The translations under genes were made by a program, and so were the position numbers. A stretch of DNA of 64,000 nucleotides, taken from the NCBI GenBank assembly GCA_947471745.1, contig CANJKZ010000403.1, positions 17,371 to 81,370 on the forward strand, written 5' to 3'. Below are positions 30,801-40,365 of this stretch, in pieces. How positions within the stretch are numbered: position 1 is the stretch's first letter; every line of letters begins with the position of its first letter. This DNA is from Closterium sp. Naga37s-1 (Eukaryota > Streptophyta > Zygnematophyceae > Desmidiales > Closteriaceae). The notes under the pieces are model-generated. The model did no database searches and was not told the DNA's origin. It was given only the letters and a program-made list of their open reading frames with translations.

Positions 30801-31577
30801 GCTAAGCCAGTTTCCACTCCTCTTCTCGCTAACCATCAGCTTACTGCCCCTGCCGTTCCCACTCCCTCCTCAGAACTGCGACCCTATCCTGAGCTCGTTG
30901 GGTCACTCATGTATGCTATGATGTGCACGCGCCCCGATCTTGCTTACCCCCTCAGTGTCCTCTCTCGCTTTGTTGGCCTTGGTCGCCACACAGACGTGCA
31001 CTGGGCGGCTGCCAAGCGCGTTCTCCGCTATCTCCGCGCTACCTCTGATCTTGCTCTCACTCTTGGTGGCTCTTCTCCCCCTGTTCTTTGCGGTTACAGT
31101 GATTCCTCTTATGCTGATTCTCGCCCTGATCGCCGCTCCTCTCAGGGTTATGGTTTTACTCTTGGCAGTGGTCTCATCAGCTGGCGCTCCACTCGCTCAT
31201 CCTCTGTCTGCCTTTCTACCTGCGAAGCTGAGTTGTACGCAGGCACATTGGCAGCTCAGGAGGCTCGCTGGCTCTCCTTTCTCCTTGCTGAGCTCGGTCA
31301 CTCTCAGCCCTCTGTGACGCTCTCCTGTGACAGTGCGAGCATGATTCATCTCACTGAAAATCCTGTCTATCACGCCCGCAGCAAACACATAGAGGTCCGC
31401 TACTTCTTCGTGCGCGAGCTGGTGCAGTCTGGCTTCTTACGCCTTCGCAAGGTGGCCGCTACTGCCAACCTTGCTGACATTTTCACCAAGGCCCTTCTGC
31501 GTGCGCCACACCGTTTCTACGTGCGCGAGCTTGGGCTCACGCGTCTTGCCACTTCTGGGGGTGTTCCCGTTCGCTAG
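27807..31577 (+). CDS. Element D Pol polyprotein: protease-integrase-RT-RNase H
   Basis: A continuous 1256-codon frame. The first 85 or so codons are pyrimidine-rich low complexity; a second plausible start is MPSQDSILGAS at 28070. Domains: retropepsin VLDSAATDSVF (about residue 137), pre-integrase HHRLGHPNF (about 283), integrase with HMDLWGP, LHSDGGGEF and NGVAERR (about 347-447), Pro/Ser-rich linker, RT with FKARYCAKGF, SMDVSNAFLQG and catalytic YVDD (about 928), then RNase H with YSDSSYAD, STCEAELYAG, CDSASMI and FTKAL. No stop or frameshift, and the D-D-E and YVDD residues are present, so this Pol looks functional, but without gag it could not form particles alone. It ends at TAG 31575-31577. 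Confidence 0.92.
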   Translation: MGPLLALTSLPLRFRPHPSPAVPPLLPLPSLLSAPFAAPSSPSALPTCRCTSPLLHPSSWIPLSHQRRRSSAVVTSGFGSLASVFSVTMPSQDSILGASPLMDPRFLVPFSPPVQSTASHSPSPTAAALSLPRTLDFVLDSAATDSVFRDAGVLRNFPRPLSIDGAGETMTMICIGTSSLPCPASPSGAVTGLYVPSCRHNLLSLPALQRLGVRVLFPAGALYCDLHYHDRHLARFTLSPTTRLYTLCVPLPSSVHHTSSSSVPPVSSCDCRSLTQPTLLLHHRLGHPNFPLLRSMVNSKLLHDLPSSLPPLPPSPAPPCTPCVQAKLSQSPHPSSPSASPKPLDLVHMDLWGPSPIASRQGHRYFLLLVDDHSRFATVYPLRAKSDAPSLIIRWAEQARLRFGRPVTRLHSDGGGEFFNHSLSSYCSSHGIRQTSTLPHSPEKNGVAERRIRTLTEITRCLLTHASAPHSLWSYALVHATLLSNLRPHPLRSSITPFQLWTGRQPSARPLRVWGCVAHVLINPADRARQGGKLAPKTQLCAFIGINSNSPGYLFYAPSSQQLIRSQDVIFDETRSPFLTPPPTPPAPSLHWSDFDPLPSAAPSPPPLPLAPAPPPLPASSTPPSAVISGISPPASSSSAPMSPPSSPPSATLPSAPAPPPSPRLTRSMTRAMSNFQHSALFTRLSPSQNVDLLEDRFEELFSVHPVSPLLCVTIGDFSNSPTLLSVDTAAIPTPQTYSEAVSGFHATEWMAAIIAECEAFTRTHSYVDSVPPPGATIVKGKWVFRVKQLPGELPVFKARYCAKGFTQREGIDYFATYSPTARLPTLRLLLDLGARWNWEIHSMDVSNAFLQGELHERIFLERPAGFPRPFPPGTVWELKRPVYGLKQAPREWHAKLASTLHSLGFSTSSSDPSLFIRTSPHRVYILAYVDDLVLLAEDSADIAAVKLALQARLLCKDLGELRHYLGMEIRRDRTARTISLSQSFYIHSILERFEMSQAKPVSTPLLANHQLTAPAVPTPSSELRPYPELVGSLMYAMMCTRPDLAYPLSVLSRFVGLGRHTDVHWAAAKRVLRYLRATSDLALTLGGSSPPVLCGYSDSSYADSRPDRRSSQGYGFTLGSGLISWRSTRSSSVCLSTCEAELYAGTLAAQEARWLSFLLAELGHSQPSVTLSCDSASMIHLTENPVYHARSKHIEVRYFFVRELVQSGFLRLRKVAATANLADIFTKALLRAPHRFYVRELGLTRLATSGGVPVR

Positions 31578-31613
31578 GTGTTTTGTTCCAGAGCTTCACC
31601 TAGCCTGGGGGTG

Positions 31614-31870
31614 TGTTGGAGTAGGCTAGAGCTCGCTCTGGTCTTTATTTTGGTGTTCTCTTATCATTCCACCATGCTTAGAGCGAGTTATGCTTCCAGG
31701 TTCAATTTAGGTTCATTTCGTAGCTATAGTACAAACTGAACACACCCTAAGTTCAATTAGGGTTTCCAATTCCTTTCTAGACTTGTATCTCGACACTTCT
31801 TCCCTAATACAATTTTCTCTCGCTACCTTCTCTCTTCCTAGCCATGGCTACCACACTCTCAGTTTTAACA
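31614..31870 (+). repeat. 3' LTR of element D (257 bp)
   Basis: Matches the 5' LTR with about four substitutions, followed by the TSD CGCTA. About 98 percent identity implies a fairly recent insertion. Confidence 0.93.
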
Positions 31871-34800
31871 CGCTACACTACTACTCTTCCGTGCCCTGCT
31901 GTTCCCTTTGGGTCTCTGACTGGCTTCCACGTCCCCTCGTTCTCGCGGAACTTGGTGGGCGTGAGGCCTCTTGTGAGTCAGCACGTGGGTGTGTGGATTG
32001 AGCCCTCTGGTGAGACGGCGGTTTGTGTTGACGGAGACACTTACACGCCTCTTGCCACCTTTACAGCTGAGCCAGGCTCTGGTCTCTACACACTTCACAC
32101 TGGCTATGGTGGGCAGCAGCAGCAGCGACTACTGCCCCCGGCCCCTGTTCCTTCCCCCAGTCTGGTCCCTGCGTCTCACCAGGTTGCTGCGTCCCCCCAG
32201 GTAGCTGTGTCTGGTCAGGTTCCCGTGTCTGGTCCAGTTGCTGCGTCGTGCTCCTGTCGGTCACTTGCCCACCCCACCGTTCTGTGGCACCACCGGATGG
32301 GGCACCCGTCTCTCCCTCGTCTGCGCACTATGTCTCGTCAGCGTCTTGTCTTAGGCCTCCCACGTGTCTTGCCGTCGCTGCCGCCTTCGCTTGCACCACC
32401 GTGCGGTCCCTGCGTCGAGGGTAGGCTGCGCGCCACCCCTCACTTCTCCTCCCTTCGTCCGGCCACCGAGCCTTTTGAGACGCTCCACTTGGACGTCTGG
32501 GGCCCCGCCTCTCGCCTTGGCCCTGAGCGTGAGCGTTTCTTTCTGGTGGTCGTTGACGACTACTCCCGCTACACCACAGTGTTCCCCCTAGCGAAGAATT
32601 CTGAGGTGACTTCTACGCTGATCAGGTGGTTGCTTACCACTGAGGGCACTCGTGGTCGTCGAGTCAGCTGTCTTCACTCCAACCGTGGGGGTGAGTTTCG
32701 CTCCGGCATTCTCGCTGGATTCTGTCGCGAGCAGGGCATTCGTCAGTCCTTGACGCTTCCGGAGTCCCCACAGCAGAATGGGGTTGCTGAGCGCCGCATA
32801 GGCTTGGTCATGGAGATCGCCCGCACCTCCTTGACTCACGCCCGTGCCCCCCATTTTCTGTGGCCCTACGCGGTTAGGTACGCCGCTCACCAGCTGAACC
32901 TCTGGCCACGTGTCTCTCGGCCAGAGGTTTCACCGACTAGTCTTTGGACCGGGTCCCCTGGTGTTGCGTCGCGGTTTCGTGTCTGGGGTTGCTTGGCTCT
33001 AGTTCGCGACACCTCCGTGGACAAGATCTTGCCTCGCGCCGTTCCCTGTGTCTTCCTTGGTTTCCCAGAGGACTCCTCTGACTTCACGTTTTACCACCCT
33101 CCCCTTCACCAGTTCTTTGACTCCCGTGACGTCAGTTTCGACGAGTCCGTCCCCTACTACGTCAGGTACCCCTGCCGAGGTCTCCCGATTCCTCCTCCCC
33201 CCCTCTTTCTGACTTCCGCTCCCCCTCCTGCTCCCCCGGTACAGCCTCCCCCCCCTGGTCCAGCCCCGTCAGGTGTGTCCCACGCTACCCCTCCCCCCTC
33301 GGTAGCCCCTCAGGTACAGCCTCCTTCCCCGCAGTCCTCCTCGCAGCCTGCGGCAGACCCTGCGGGAGCCGGTGTTCGTGGCGAGGACCCTGTCGGTGCT
33401 AGCTCTGGGGGTGCTGGAGTTGGGGTTGAGTCCGAGGCTGCAGGAGACTCTCGTCTTTCGGGAGCTGGTGTCGGTGGTGCTGACTCTGGGGGTGCTACGT
33501 CTGGGGGTGCGGGTGCGCCCCCTTCGGGTCCTTGTGAGCCTGGCCGTGTTGCTGTTGGTGGTACTGCCTCTGGGGGTGGTGCGCCGGGTGCTTTGGAGGG
33601 TGGTCCTGGGGCTGCCGCGGCCCCAGACACTACTCCTCCCCCCCACCCCTACCCAACCCGGCACCAGGCTCGTGTTCGCCGTACCCGTGAGGAGCAGCTG
33701 GAGTTAGAGAGAGAGGAGAGAGTGTTGTAGCGGCTGGAGGTGGAGCAGCAGAAGCAGCAGAGGCTGGAGGAGCAGCAGGAGCAGCAACAGCAGCCGCGGG
33801 AGCAGCAGCAGCAGTCGCAGCTGGAGCAGCCGCCGCTGGAGGAGCAGAGGTCGCAGCCGCACCAAGAGCAGCAGTAGCCGCCACCTCCTCCTCCTGTCTC
33901 TGGTCTTCGGACCCTCGGTCTCCCCTCTCCCTCTCCTTCCTCCTCCCCCTCTCCTCCTGTCTACGGTCCCACGTTTCCTCCTCCTGACTCCTCTCCAGCT
34001 GTTCTCCCTCGTTCTCTGACTCCGTTGTCTCCTCCTCCTTTGCCCGCCTGGCCCTCTCGTTGCTCTCCTCGTGCTCGTCCCTCGTCCCCTGTCGCTCTCA
34101 CTGACCTTCGTACTGCCCTGTTCCGTTCTAGTCCGCCTCGTTCGTCTCAGTCTGTGCTTCCTTCTCCTCCTGAGTCGGCCTTCACTGCTTCCCTCTCTAC
34201 TCCTGTCACTGACTACTACCGCACGTACCGACATGTTCTCCCTCGTTTTCTCGCCTCTCTTGTTACGGACCCTCGTGCCTCTCTGTCCTCTGTCTCCGCC
34301 CTTACTGTCGCCATCTCTGAGTTCGCCACTACTCGCCGCCTTGACTACGCCACTTGTCTCGTGGCTGCTCCTCCTACCGGTCCTCTGGCCGTCGGGGGTG
34401 AGTCTGCCCTTGGCTGTGACGCCCTAGAGGACAGGCAGTTTGAGCTAGAGTTCCTGGCAGCCGCTTCCCCTCATCTCTGTGCCATGCTGCTCGCCCCTGA
34501 GGGAGACCCCGACGCCCTTGACATACCGACTCCTCGCACTTACGCTGAGGCAGTGTCAGGGCCTTGGGCCTCTCAGTGGAGAGCTGCCATGGACGCAGAG
34601 ATGGCCTCCTACAGATCCACAGGCACCTACGTCGACGAGGTTCCCCCCCCTGGGGCGAACGTAGTCGATGGCATGTGGATCTACAGGGTGAAGCGGCCAC
34701 CGGGATCTCCTCCGGTCTTCAAGGCGCGCTATGTGGCTAGAGGTTTTAGTCAGCGCGAGGGAGTTGACTTCTTTCAGACCTTCGCGCCTACCCCGAAGAT

Positions 34801-36091
34801 GACCACTCTTCGGGTGTTACTACACGTAGCAGCACAGAGAGACTACGAGTTACACTCTCTCGACTTCTCCACTGCTTTCTTTCAGGGTAGCCTACACGAG
34901 GAGGTATGGCTGCGTCGTCCCTCTGCCTTCAATGGCACTTTCCCTCCTGAGACCCAGTGGAGGCTGAGGCGACCTGTCTACGGTCTCCGTCAGGCTCCTC
35001 GTGAGTGGCACGACACCCTTCGTTCTACCCTCTCTGACCTTGGTTTCCAACCGTCTTCTGCCGACCCGTCGCTGTTCGTCCGTCGTGGCTCCACACCTTT
35101 CTTTGTTCTGGTCTACGTCGACGACCTGGTTTTCGCCACTGCTGACAGGGTTGCCTTGGCAGACGTGAAGTCCGAACTGCAGAAGAGACACACGTGCACT
35201 GACCTTGGTGAGCTGCGCCACTACCTTGGCCTGCAGATCACCAGGGACAGAGCTGCTCGCACCATTACACTCTCACAGTCACACATGGTGCAGCAGGTTC
35301 TTCAGCGGTTCGAGCTTTAGCACTCCACAGTACAGCGCACACCTCTTGCTGTTGACCACAGACTTACTGGACCCTTTCCTGACGAGCCGTTTGAGTCTAG
35401 TGGTCCCTACGCAGAGCTGGTGGGCTGCCTCATGTACCTGATGACTTGTACTCGCCCGGACCTCGCCTTCCCTCTCAGCATCCTTGCTCGCTTTGTTGCA
35501 CCAGGGAGACACCGTCCTGTTCACTGGACGGCAGCTGTGAGGGTGGCGAAGTACCTAGCGATGACATCAGGCGTGGGGCTAGTTCTTGGAGTGCAGCAGT
35601 CTGTCGTACTCACTGGTCAGTGTGACTCTTCTTACGCTGACGACGCTGAGACTCACAGGTCTACTCAGGGTTACTGTTTCAGCTTGGGTTCTGGAGCTGT
35701 TTCGTGGAGGTCCACGCGCTCCTCTTCGGTCTCGACCTCTACTGCTGAGGCTGAGATCTACGCTGGTGCCATGGCGGCGCAGGAGCTGCGTTGGTTGACC
35801 TTCTTGCTCGCCGACCTTGGTGAGCGGCCGAGCTCTGCACCGACCTTGTTCACTGACAACAAGGCGTCGATTCTCCTCTGTCGAGAGCCGCGACTGGAGA
35901 GCAGAGTGAAGCACATTAACGTCAGGTACTTTCTTCTGCGTGAGTTGCAGAGACGTGGACAGGCTCGCTTCGAGTTTGTGGAGTCCGAGGCCAACACTGC
36001 AGACATCTTCACCAAGGCGCTTCCGCCTTGTGACCACCAGAGGTGTTGTGTGCAGTTAGGTCTTGTTGACACAGGTTCTAGTCGTGTGTAG
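31871..36091 (+). pseudogene. Element C protease end, integrase, RT and RNase H (four lesions)
   Basis: One frame resumes the element C polyprotein: pre-integrase WHHRMGHPS, integrase HLDVWGP, then HSNRGGEF (the second catalytic Asp is Asn, AAC at 32681-32683) and NGVAERR. A linker with TAG at 33728-33730 and 33873-33875 follows, then RT (DFSTAFFQG, YVDD near 35115), TAG at 35318-35320 (Gln in sister elements), and RNase H (CDSSYADD, STAEAEIYAG, FTDNKASI) to the normal end at 36091. All three stops sit at Gln positions. The integrase change alone should prevent integration, so any mobility would need another element's enzymes. Confidence 0.88.
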
Positions 36092-36292
36092 GCTTGAGTT
36101 TACTGTTTGCTTTGCTTGCACTCTTGCCATACACCTTTGTGAACTCTTGGACTGGCCTTGTGGCCCCTGTTGCTTGTGCTCAGATTGTGTGGTGATGTTG
36201 TGATCCACCCTGAGCTTTGTTTCTTTGTGACTGGTCTTGTGACCGTACACTTTTGGTTTTGCTTGACACCCCTCACTTAGGTTATGGGGGTG
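36092..36292 (+). other. Element C 3' UTR and polypurine tract
   Basis: 'actggtcttgtgacc'-type sequence shared with element A, ending in TTATGGGGGTG before the LTR. Confidence 0.75.
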
Positions 36293-36401
36293 TGTCAAAT
36301 GTTGTAGCCTGTAGTGAGGTTTGTCTTAGGGGGTATAAATGTTAGGGTTTGCTATATGTACCCCAACCCTCATCAATAACACAATACTTTCATTCTTGAC
36401 A
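36293..36401 (+). repeat. 3' LTR of element C (109 bp)
   Basis: Two differences from the 5' LTR (C/T near 36340 and 36385). Followed by TSD CCTAC at 36402-36406. Confidence 0.92.
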
Positions 36402-36431
36402 CCTACCCCGCGTCGCGCTGCCCCGCGCACG

Positions 36432-38880
36432 CCACTCGCGCAGCTGCGGTGGAGAGAGAGTCTCCCGCCGTGACGAGGCACCCGGAGAACCTCCAGTAGA
36501 CAAAGTACCTCCAGGCGCAGCACGCTCAGGCTCAGCACCCCCAAGCTCAGCACCCCCAGGCTTCGCACGCTCGGGCTCAGCACCCCCAAGCTCAGCACCC
36601 CCAGGCTCCGCACGCTCAGGCTCAGCACCCCCAGGCTCCGCACCCTCAGACTCAACAACCCCAGGCTCAGCACCCCCAGACGCAGCACCCCTAGCAGCAC
36701 CAGAGTCGACAGCTACCTCGACAGGCTCGACAGGGTCTACCTGGGACACACCTGACGGGGCAGGACCCTGAGGGGGGAGGGGGTCTACCGGAGGAGGACC
36801 TGGTGCGAGGAAGAGCGGCGGGGGGGGGAGAGGGGCAGTGCGGTAGGGGAAGAGACGGTAAAAGGGAACCGACTCGTCAAACGTGACGTCCTGAGAGGGC
36901 AGGACACGGCGCGAGGTGGGGTGGTAAAGCTGCCAGCCAGGCGCATCAGGGGGGAAGCCAAGGAAGACGCAGGGAATGGCGCGGGCGGAGAGCTTGTCCG
37001 CGGATGTACCGCGGACAAAGGCACGAGAGCCCCAGACCTGGAACACCGACGCATCGCCAACCTCTCCCGTTCAACGCAGTGTCGGCGAGGTCTCCGACAA
37101 GGAGACACGGGGCCAGAGGTTGAGCTGATGCGCAGCGTATCGGACCGCAAACGGCCACAGAAAATGGGGGGCAGCCGCATGGATCATGGAGGTCCGAGCG
37201 ACCTCCATGACTAAGCCAATGCAGCGCTCAGCAACCCCATTTTGTTGCGGAGAGGCCGGAAGCATGAAAGTCTGGCGAATGCCCTCCCCACGACAAAAGT
37301 CCCGCACGAGGTCGGAGGAAAACTCACCACCTCTGTCAGAGTGCGGACGCAGGACGGGAAGGTCCGTCTCGAACCGCTCGCGGAGCTGGAGACGAACAGC
37401 GCGGATCTAAGGGATCAAAACATCAGAGACCTCCCCCTTGGTGCACAAGGGGAAGACTGTGGTGTAACGCGTGTAGTCGTCGACAACCAGCAGAAAGTAG
37501 CGCTCGCGGCCCTGTCCACGTCCATGTGGAGAGTCTGCAGGGGAGCAGTCGTCGAGGGGAACGAGGAGGAATGAGGAGCGGCGCGCTGCCGCCCCTCGAC
37601 ACAGGGAAGACAGGGAGGGGCAGGCGAGGGTGGGAGGGGAGGGAGAGACCTGGGAAGACCAGAGACAAGAAGACGGGAGTGCATGCCACGAAGGCGTGCC
37701 ACGGAGGGGTGACCAAGGCGGTGGTGCCAAAGGAGCGTCTGGTGCGACAGGGCGCGACACGAGCAGGGGGCCGACAGCTGACCTGACGCAGACGCAGCTA
37801 CATGAGGAGGCGCAGTAGTCAGTGTGTACAGACTCGACCCAGGCCGACGGGTGAACGTGGCCAGGTGCCGGCCAGTCCGGGAGCACGTACAGATCGCCAC
37901 ACGCTGTCCTCCAGGGGTGAAGGTATCAACCCTCTCATCTTGAAGGACGGCATTGCTCACCAAGTTCGTAGAGAACAAGGGGAGGTGAAGACCTGACAGT
38001 GAGCTAGACGGAACCGCCGGACACGGCAGAACAGTCGAGGAACGTGCAAGGACTGGGCCCCCAGAGGGGTCAGCCAGAGAGACAGCAACAGGTGCAGAGA
38101 GCGGTGTGACTGTGGTACTGTCGCGAAAGAAACAGCGGGAAGCACCTGAGTCAAGCGTGAAGGTGTGCAAGTCCGCAGCAGGCGCAGTACCAGAGAGAGC
38201 AGACTCACCAGCACCTAGAGCAGCAGACACACAAGCACCTAGAGTAGCAGCCTCTATACCTGGGTCGGGCGGCACACACAGGTAACAGTCACCCTCAGCA
38301 CTAACAGGCAATGCATACATGGCAGTGAGGATAGCATCATAGTCAAGAGCAAAGATATCCACTCTCTGCATAAGCAGCTCCACCCAGCTGGGGAGCTCAG
38401 CCTCGTCACCAAACTCTGTACGCCAGGCGTCGCTCAGACCGGCGAAGCAGCGGGACTGTGAGTGACCAATTGTCCCGCAAGTCTGACCAGCCCTAAACCT
38501 GTGCGAATGACGTATAGGCAGCGAGCAGTACTCCGAGACCCTCTACTCTGGGTGTACCACTCACGTAGCTGCTGTGGCGTAAGGGTCTCGCGCGGACGCC
38601 GCTGCAGGTGCATCTGGCCACCGCCAGAAACTCCCGACTGACCAGCTCCAGGGCGACTGCCACTACGGCCGCCGCCACAACCCCAACTAGCGTACCACTC
38701 ACGAAGCTGTTGGGGCGTAAGGGACTCGCGCGGACGTCGCTGGAGCTGTATCTGGCCACTGCCAGAAACTCCCCACCGAACAGCTCCACCGGGACTGCTA
38801 CTACGGCCGCCACCACTCCCACTACTGCCACCAGCGCCGTCACCACTCCCACCGCTACTACGAAGTGAAGTCATAGCGGG
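36432..38880 (-). pseudogene. Fragment E reduced gag, protease, integrase and spacer (broken)
   Basis: From ATG near 38871 (MTSLRSSGGSG) the capsid-like gag core is missing. A Gly-rich linker leads to a tandemly duplicated module with TPQQLREWY twice, then a frameshifted finger. Next come FALDYDAILTAMYAL, the protease LDSGASRCFFRD (about 38140), and WHHRLGHPS. About 20 bp are deleted at HMDV near 37525, where the frame shifts. The integrase core follows with TAG (Trp codon) near 37410, HSDRGGEF, NGVAERC and TGA (Trp codon) near 37072. The rest of the integrase and a GAEPGGAEP spacer run to LREW at about 36432. Confidence 0.82.
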
Positions 38881-39760
38881 CAAGCAAGGAGGCGCGCGAC
38901 CAGTAGGTCAGTACGGAGGGAAGGCAGTAGCACGAGTAGCAGCAGCAGCAGTAAGAGCAGCAGAGCGGCTCGATAAGACTAGGCTGCAGCACCTCCAGCA
39001 CTCCTAGCAGCACCTCCACCACCAGCAGCAGTAGCACGAGCAGCAAGGCGGATCGGGTTGGGCAGGGCGGCTCGGGCTGGGCGGCGCGGCTCAGCCTGGG
39101 CGGCGCGGGCAGCAGGGCGCGCGCTGTGCAGGGCAGCAAGGCGTGACGCACGGGCTGCAGCAGGGCGCGACGCGCGGGGCAGCAAGGCGCGACGCGCGGG
39201 CTGCAGTAGAGCGCGACGCACGGGGCCGCAGAGCGCGACGCGCGGGCTGCCGTAGGGCGCGACGCGCAGGGCAGCGGGGCGCGACGTGCAGGCTGCCACA
39301 GAGCGCGACACACCGGGCAGCAGAGCGCGACGCGCGGGCTGCCGTAGGGCGTGACGCGCAGGGCAGCAGGGCGCGACATGCGGACTGCAGCAGGGCGCGA
39401 CGTGCGGGCTGCAGCAGGGCGCGACGCACGGGCTGCAGCAGGACGCGGGGCAGGGCGTGCGCGGGGCAGCGCGACGCGGGGCAGGGCAGGGCGTGCGCGG
39501 GGCAGCGCGACGCGAGACAGGGCAGGGCGTGCGCGGAGCAGCGCGACGCAAGGCAGGGCAGGGCGTGCGCGGGGAAGCACGACGCAAGGCAGGGCAGGGC
39601 GTGCGCGGGGCAGCGCGACGCAAGGCAGGGCAGGGCAGGGCGCGCGCTGACGGCGCAGTGCAGGTTAAGGCGTGGGGTAACGCGGTAACCGCAGTCGGTC
39701 ACTAGGTAATGGTTGGCCTGAAAACAAAAACGGTCCTACGGGCCTACTGCTCTGAAACCA
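38881..39760 (-). repeat. Leader of fragment E with GC-rich tandem repeats
   Basis: Units of about 43 bp (gggcagggcgtgcgcggggc plus variants) repeat about five times at 39449-39640, with looser 'gggcgcgacgcgcgggctgc' units to about 39120. Ala/Arg-rich open frames here are compositional. The PBS, as TGGTTTCAGAGC on the minus strand, is at 39749-39760. Confidence 0.8.
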
Positions 39761-39892
39761 TGTCAGAATGTAACGAGCAGGAATGAATGAACTAGCAGCA
39801 AGATGGGTACAAGTAGGAAACCCTAATCGGGTTGTACCCCATATGGGCTACCCCACTATAGCCTACACAATAAACAGCATATAAGTTTGACA
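39761..39892 (-). repeat. 132-bp LTR of fragment E
   Basis: On the minus strand TGTCAAACTTATATG...TTCTGACA, followed directly by the PBS. No target-site match is found between its outer flank (ACAAG) and the left flank of the split LTR at 22681, so the two LTRs need not belong to one insertion. Confidence 0.88.
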
Positions 39893-40365
39893 ACAAGCAG
39901 ACGCGCAGCAGCACGAATGGCTACGTTTTCACCTTCGGCGGCACAGCTGTCTCCTGAACGAGCCAACGCATCAAGTCCGTTACTCTGTCCTCGATGGAGT
40001 CAGGGTACATCGCGGCCACCGAAGCTGGCAAGGAGGCTCGTCGACTTTGATTCCTCCTCGCCGAGATCCAGCTCCTCGACGCTGGGACGCCGACTGCTTT
40101 GAATGTGGACAATCAGTCCGCCATCGCTGTCGCTGAGGGCTTGGGGCTGAAGGGAAACCTCAAGCACATGGAGCGACGCTACGCCTGGCTGCAGCAGATG
40201 GTGAAGCGCAAGAAGATTGCGCTGGAATACATCCCAACTTCCGAGCAGCCCGCGGAATTCCTCACTAAGGCGCTGCATTTTTCGGTCTTCAACCAGTGCT
40301 CTATCGCGGTCGGCCAGGTTCGCCTTGCCGAAATCGGCGACGACGATGACGACGTGCAGCAGTAG
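39893..40365 (+). pseudogene. Relic of a different copia family: RNase H C-terminus
   Basis: GYIAATEAGKEARRL, then TGA near 40066 where Trp is expected, then AEIQLLDAG, NVDNQSAIAVAEG, KHMERRYAWLQQMV and PAEFLTKAL, the end of a copia RNase H. It differs from all other copies here in sequence and keeps no LTR or RT. It ends with an acidic tail (DDDDD) and TAG at 40363-40365. An old, independent insertion remnant. Confidence 0.75.

Larger units (their letters stand above)
26156..31870 (+). mobile_element. Nested copia element D (257-bp LTRs, intact pol, no gag core seen)
   Basis: LTRs 26156-26412 and 31614-31870 (TGTTGGAGTAGG...TTTTAACA) differ at about four positions. TSD CGCTA lies at 26151-26155 and 31871-31875. 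Removing the element and one TSD rejoins the protease/integrase reading frame of element C across TARYTTT. PBS TGGTATCTAGAGCC lies at 26413 and a CCTGGGGGTG purine tract ends at 31613. Its pol is a single open frame, but the gag position is filled by a minisatellite. Confidence 0.94.
23478..36401 (+). mobile_element. Copia element C (109-bp LTRs), interrupted by nested copia D
   Basis: Identical-length LTRs 23478-23586 and 36293-36401 differ at two positions I can see. Target-site duplication CCTAC lies at 23473-23477 and 36402-36406. Without the nested element and its TSD copy it is about 7.2 kb. The coding order is gag, protease, integrase, RT, RNase H. It inserted into the GC-rich leader of the split-LTR copia element. 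The coding part has four in-frame TAG codons and a mutated integrase, so it is not autonomous. Confidence 0.93.
36402..39892 (-). mobile_element. Minus-strand copia fragment E (LTR, leader, reduced gag, protease, integrase)
   Basis: Read on the minus strand: LTR 39892-39761, PBS TGGTTTCAGAGC, GC-rich leader, a shortened gag, finger remnant, protease, integrase and GAEP spacer. It stops near 36432, where about 30 bp of plus-strand leader sequence (36402-36431) abut it. RT and RNase H are absent. It is the same family as A and B. The element C insertion lies immediately beyond. Confidence 0.88.

Noticed and set aside
39449..39640. CRISPR-like regular repeats
   Set aside because: Units are directly adjacent without unique spacers, in a eukaryotic retrotransposon leader.
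22681..39892. One single copia element bounded by the split LTR at 22681 and the LTR at 39892
   Set aside because: The LTRs are in opposite orientation, diverged from each other, and their outer flanks show no target-site duplication.
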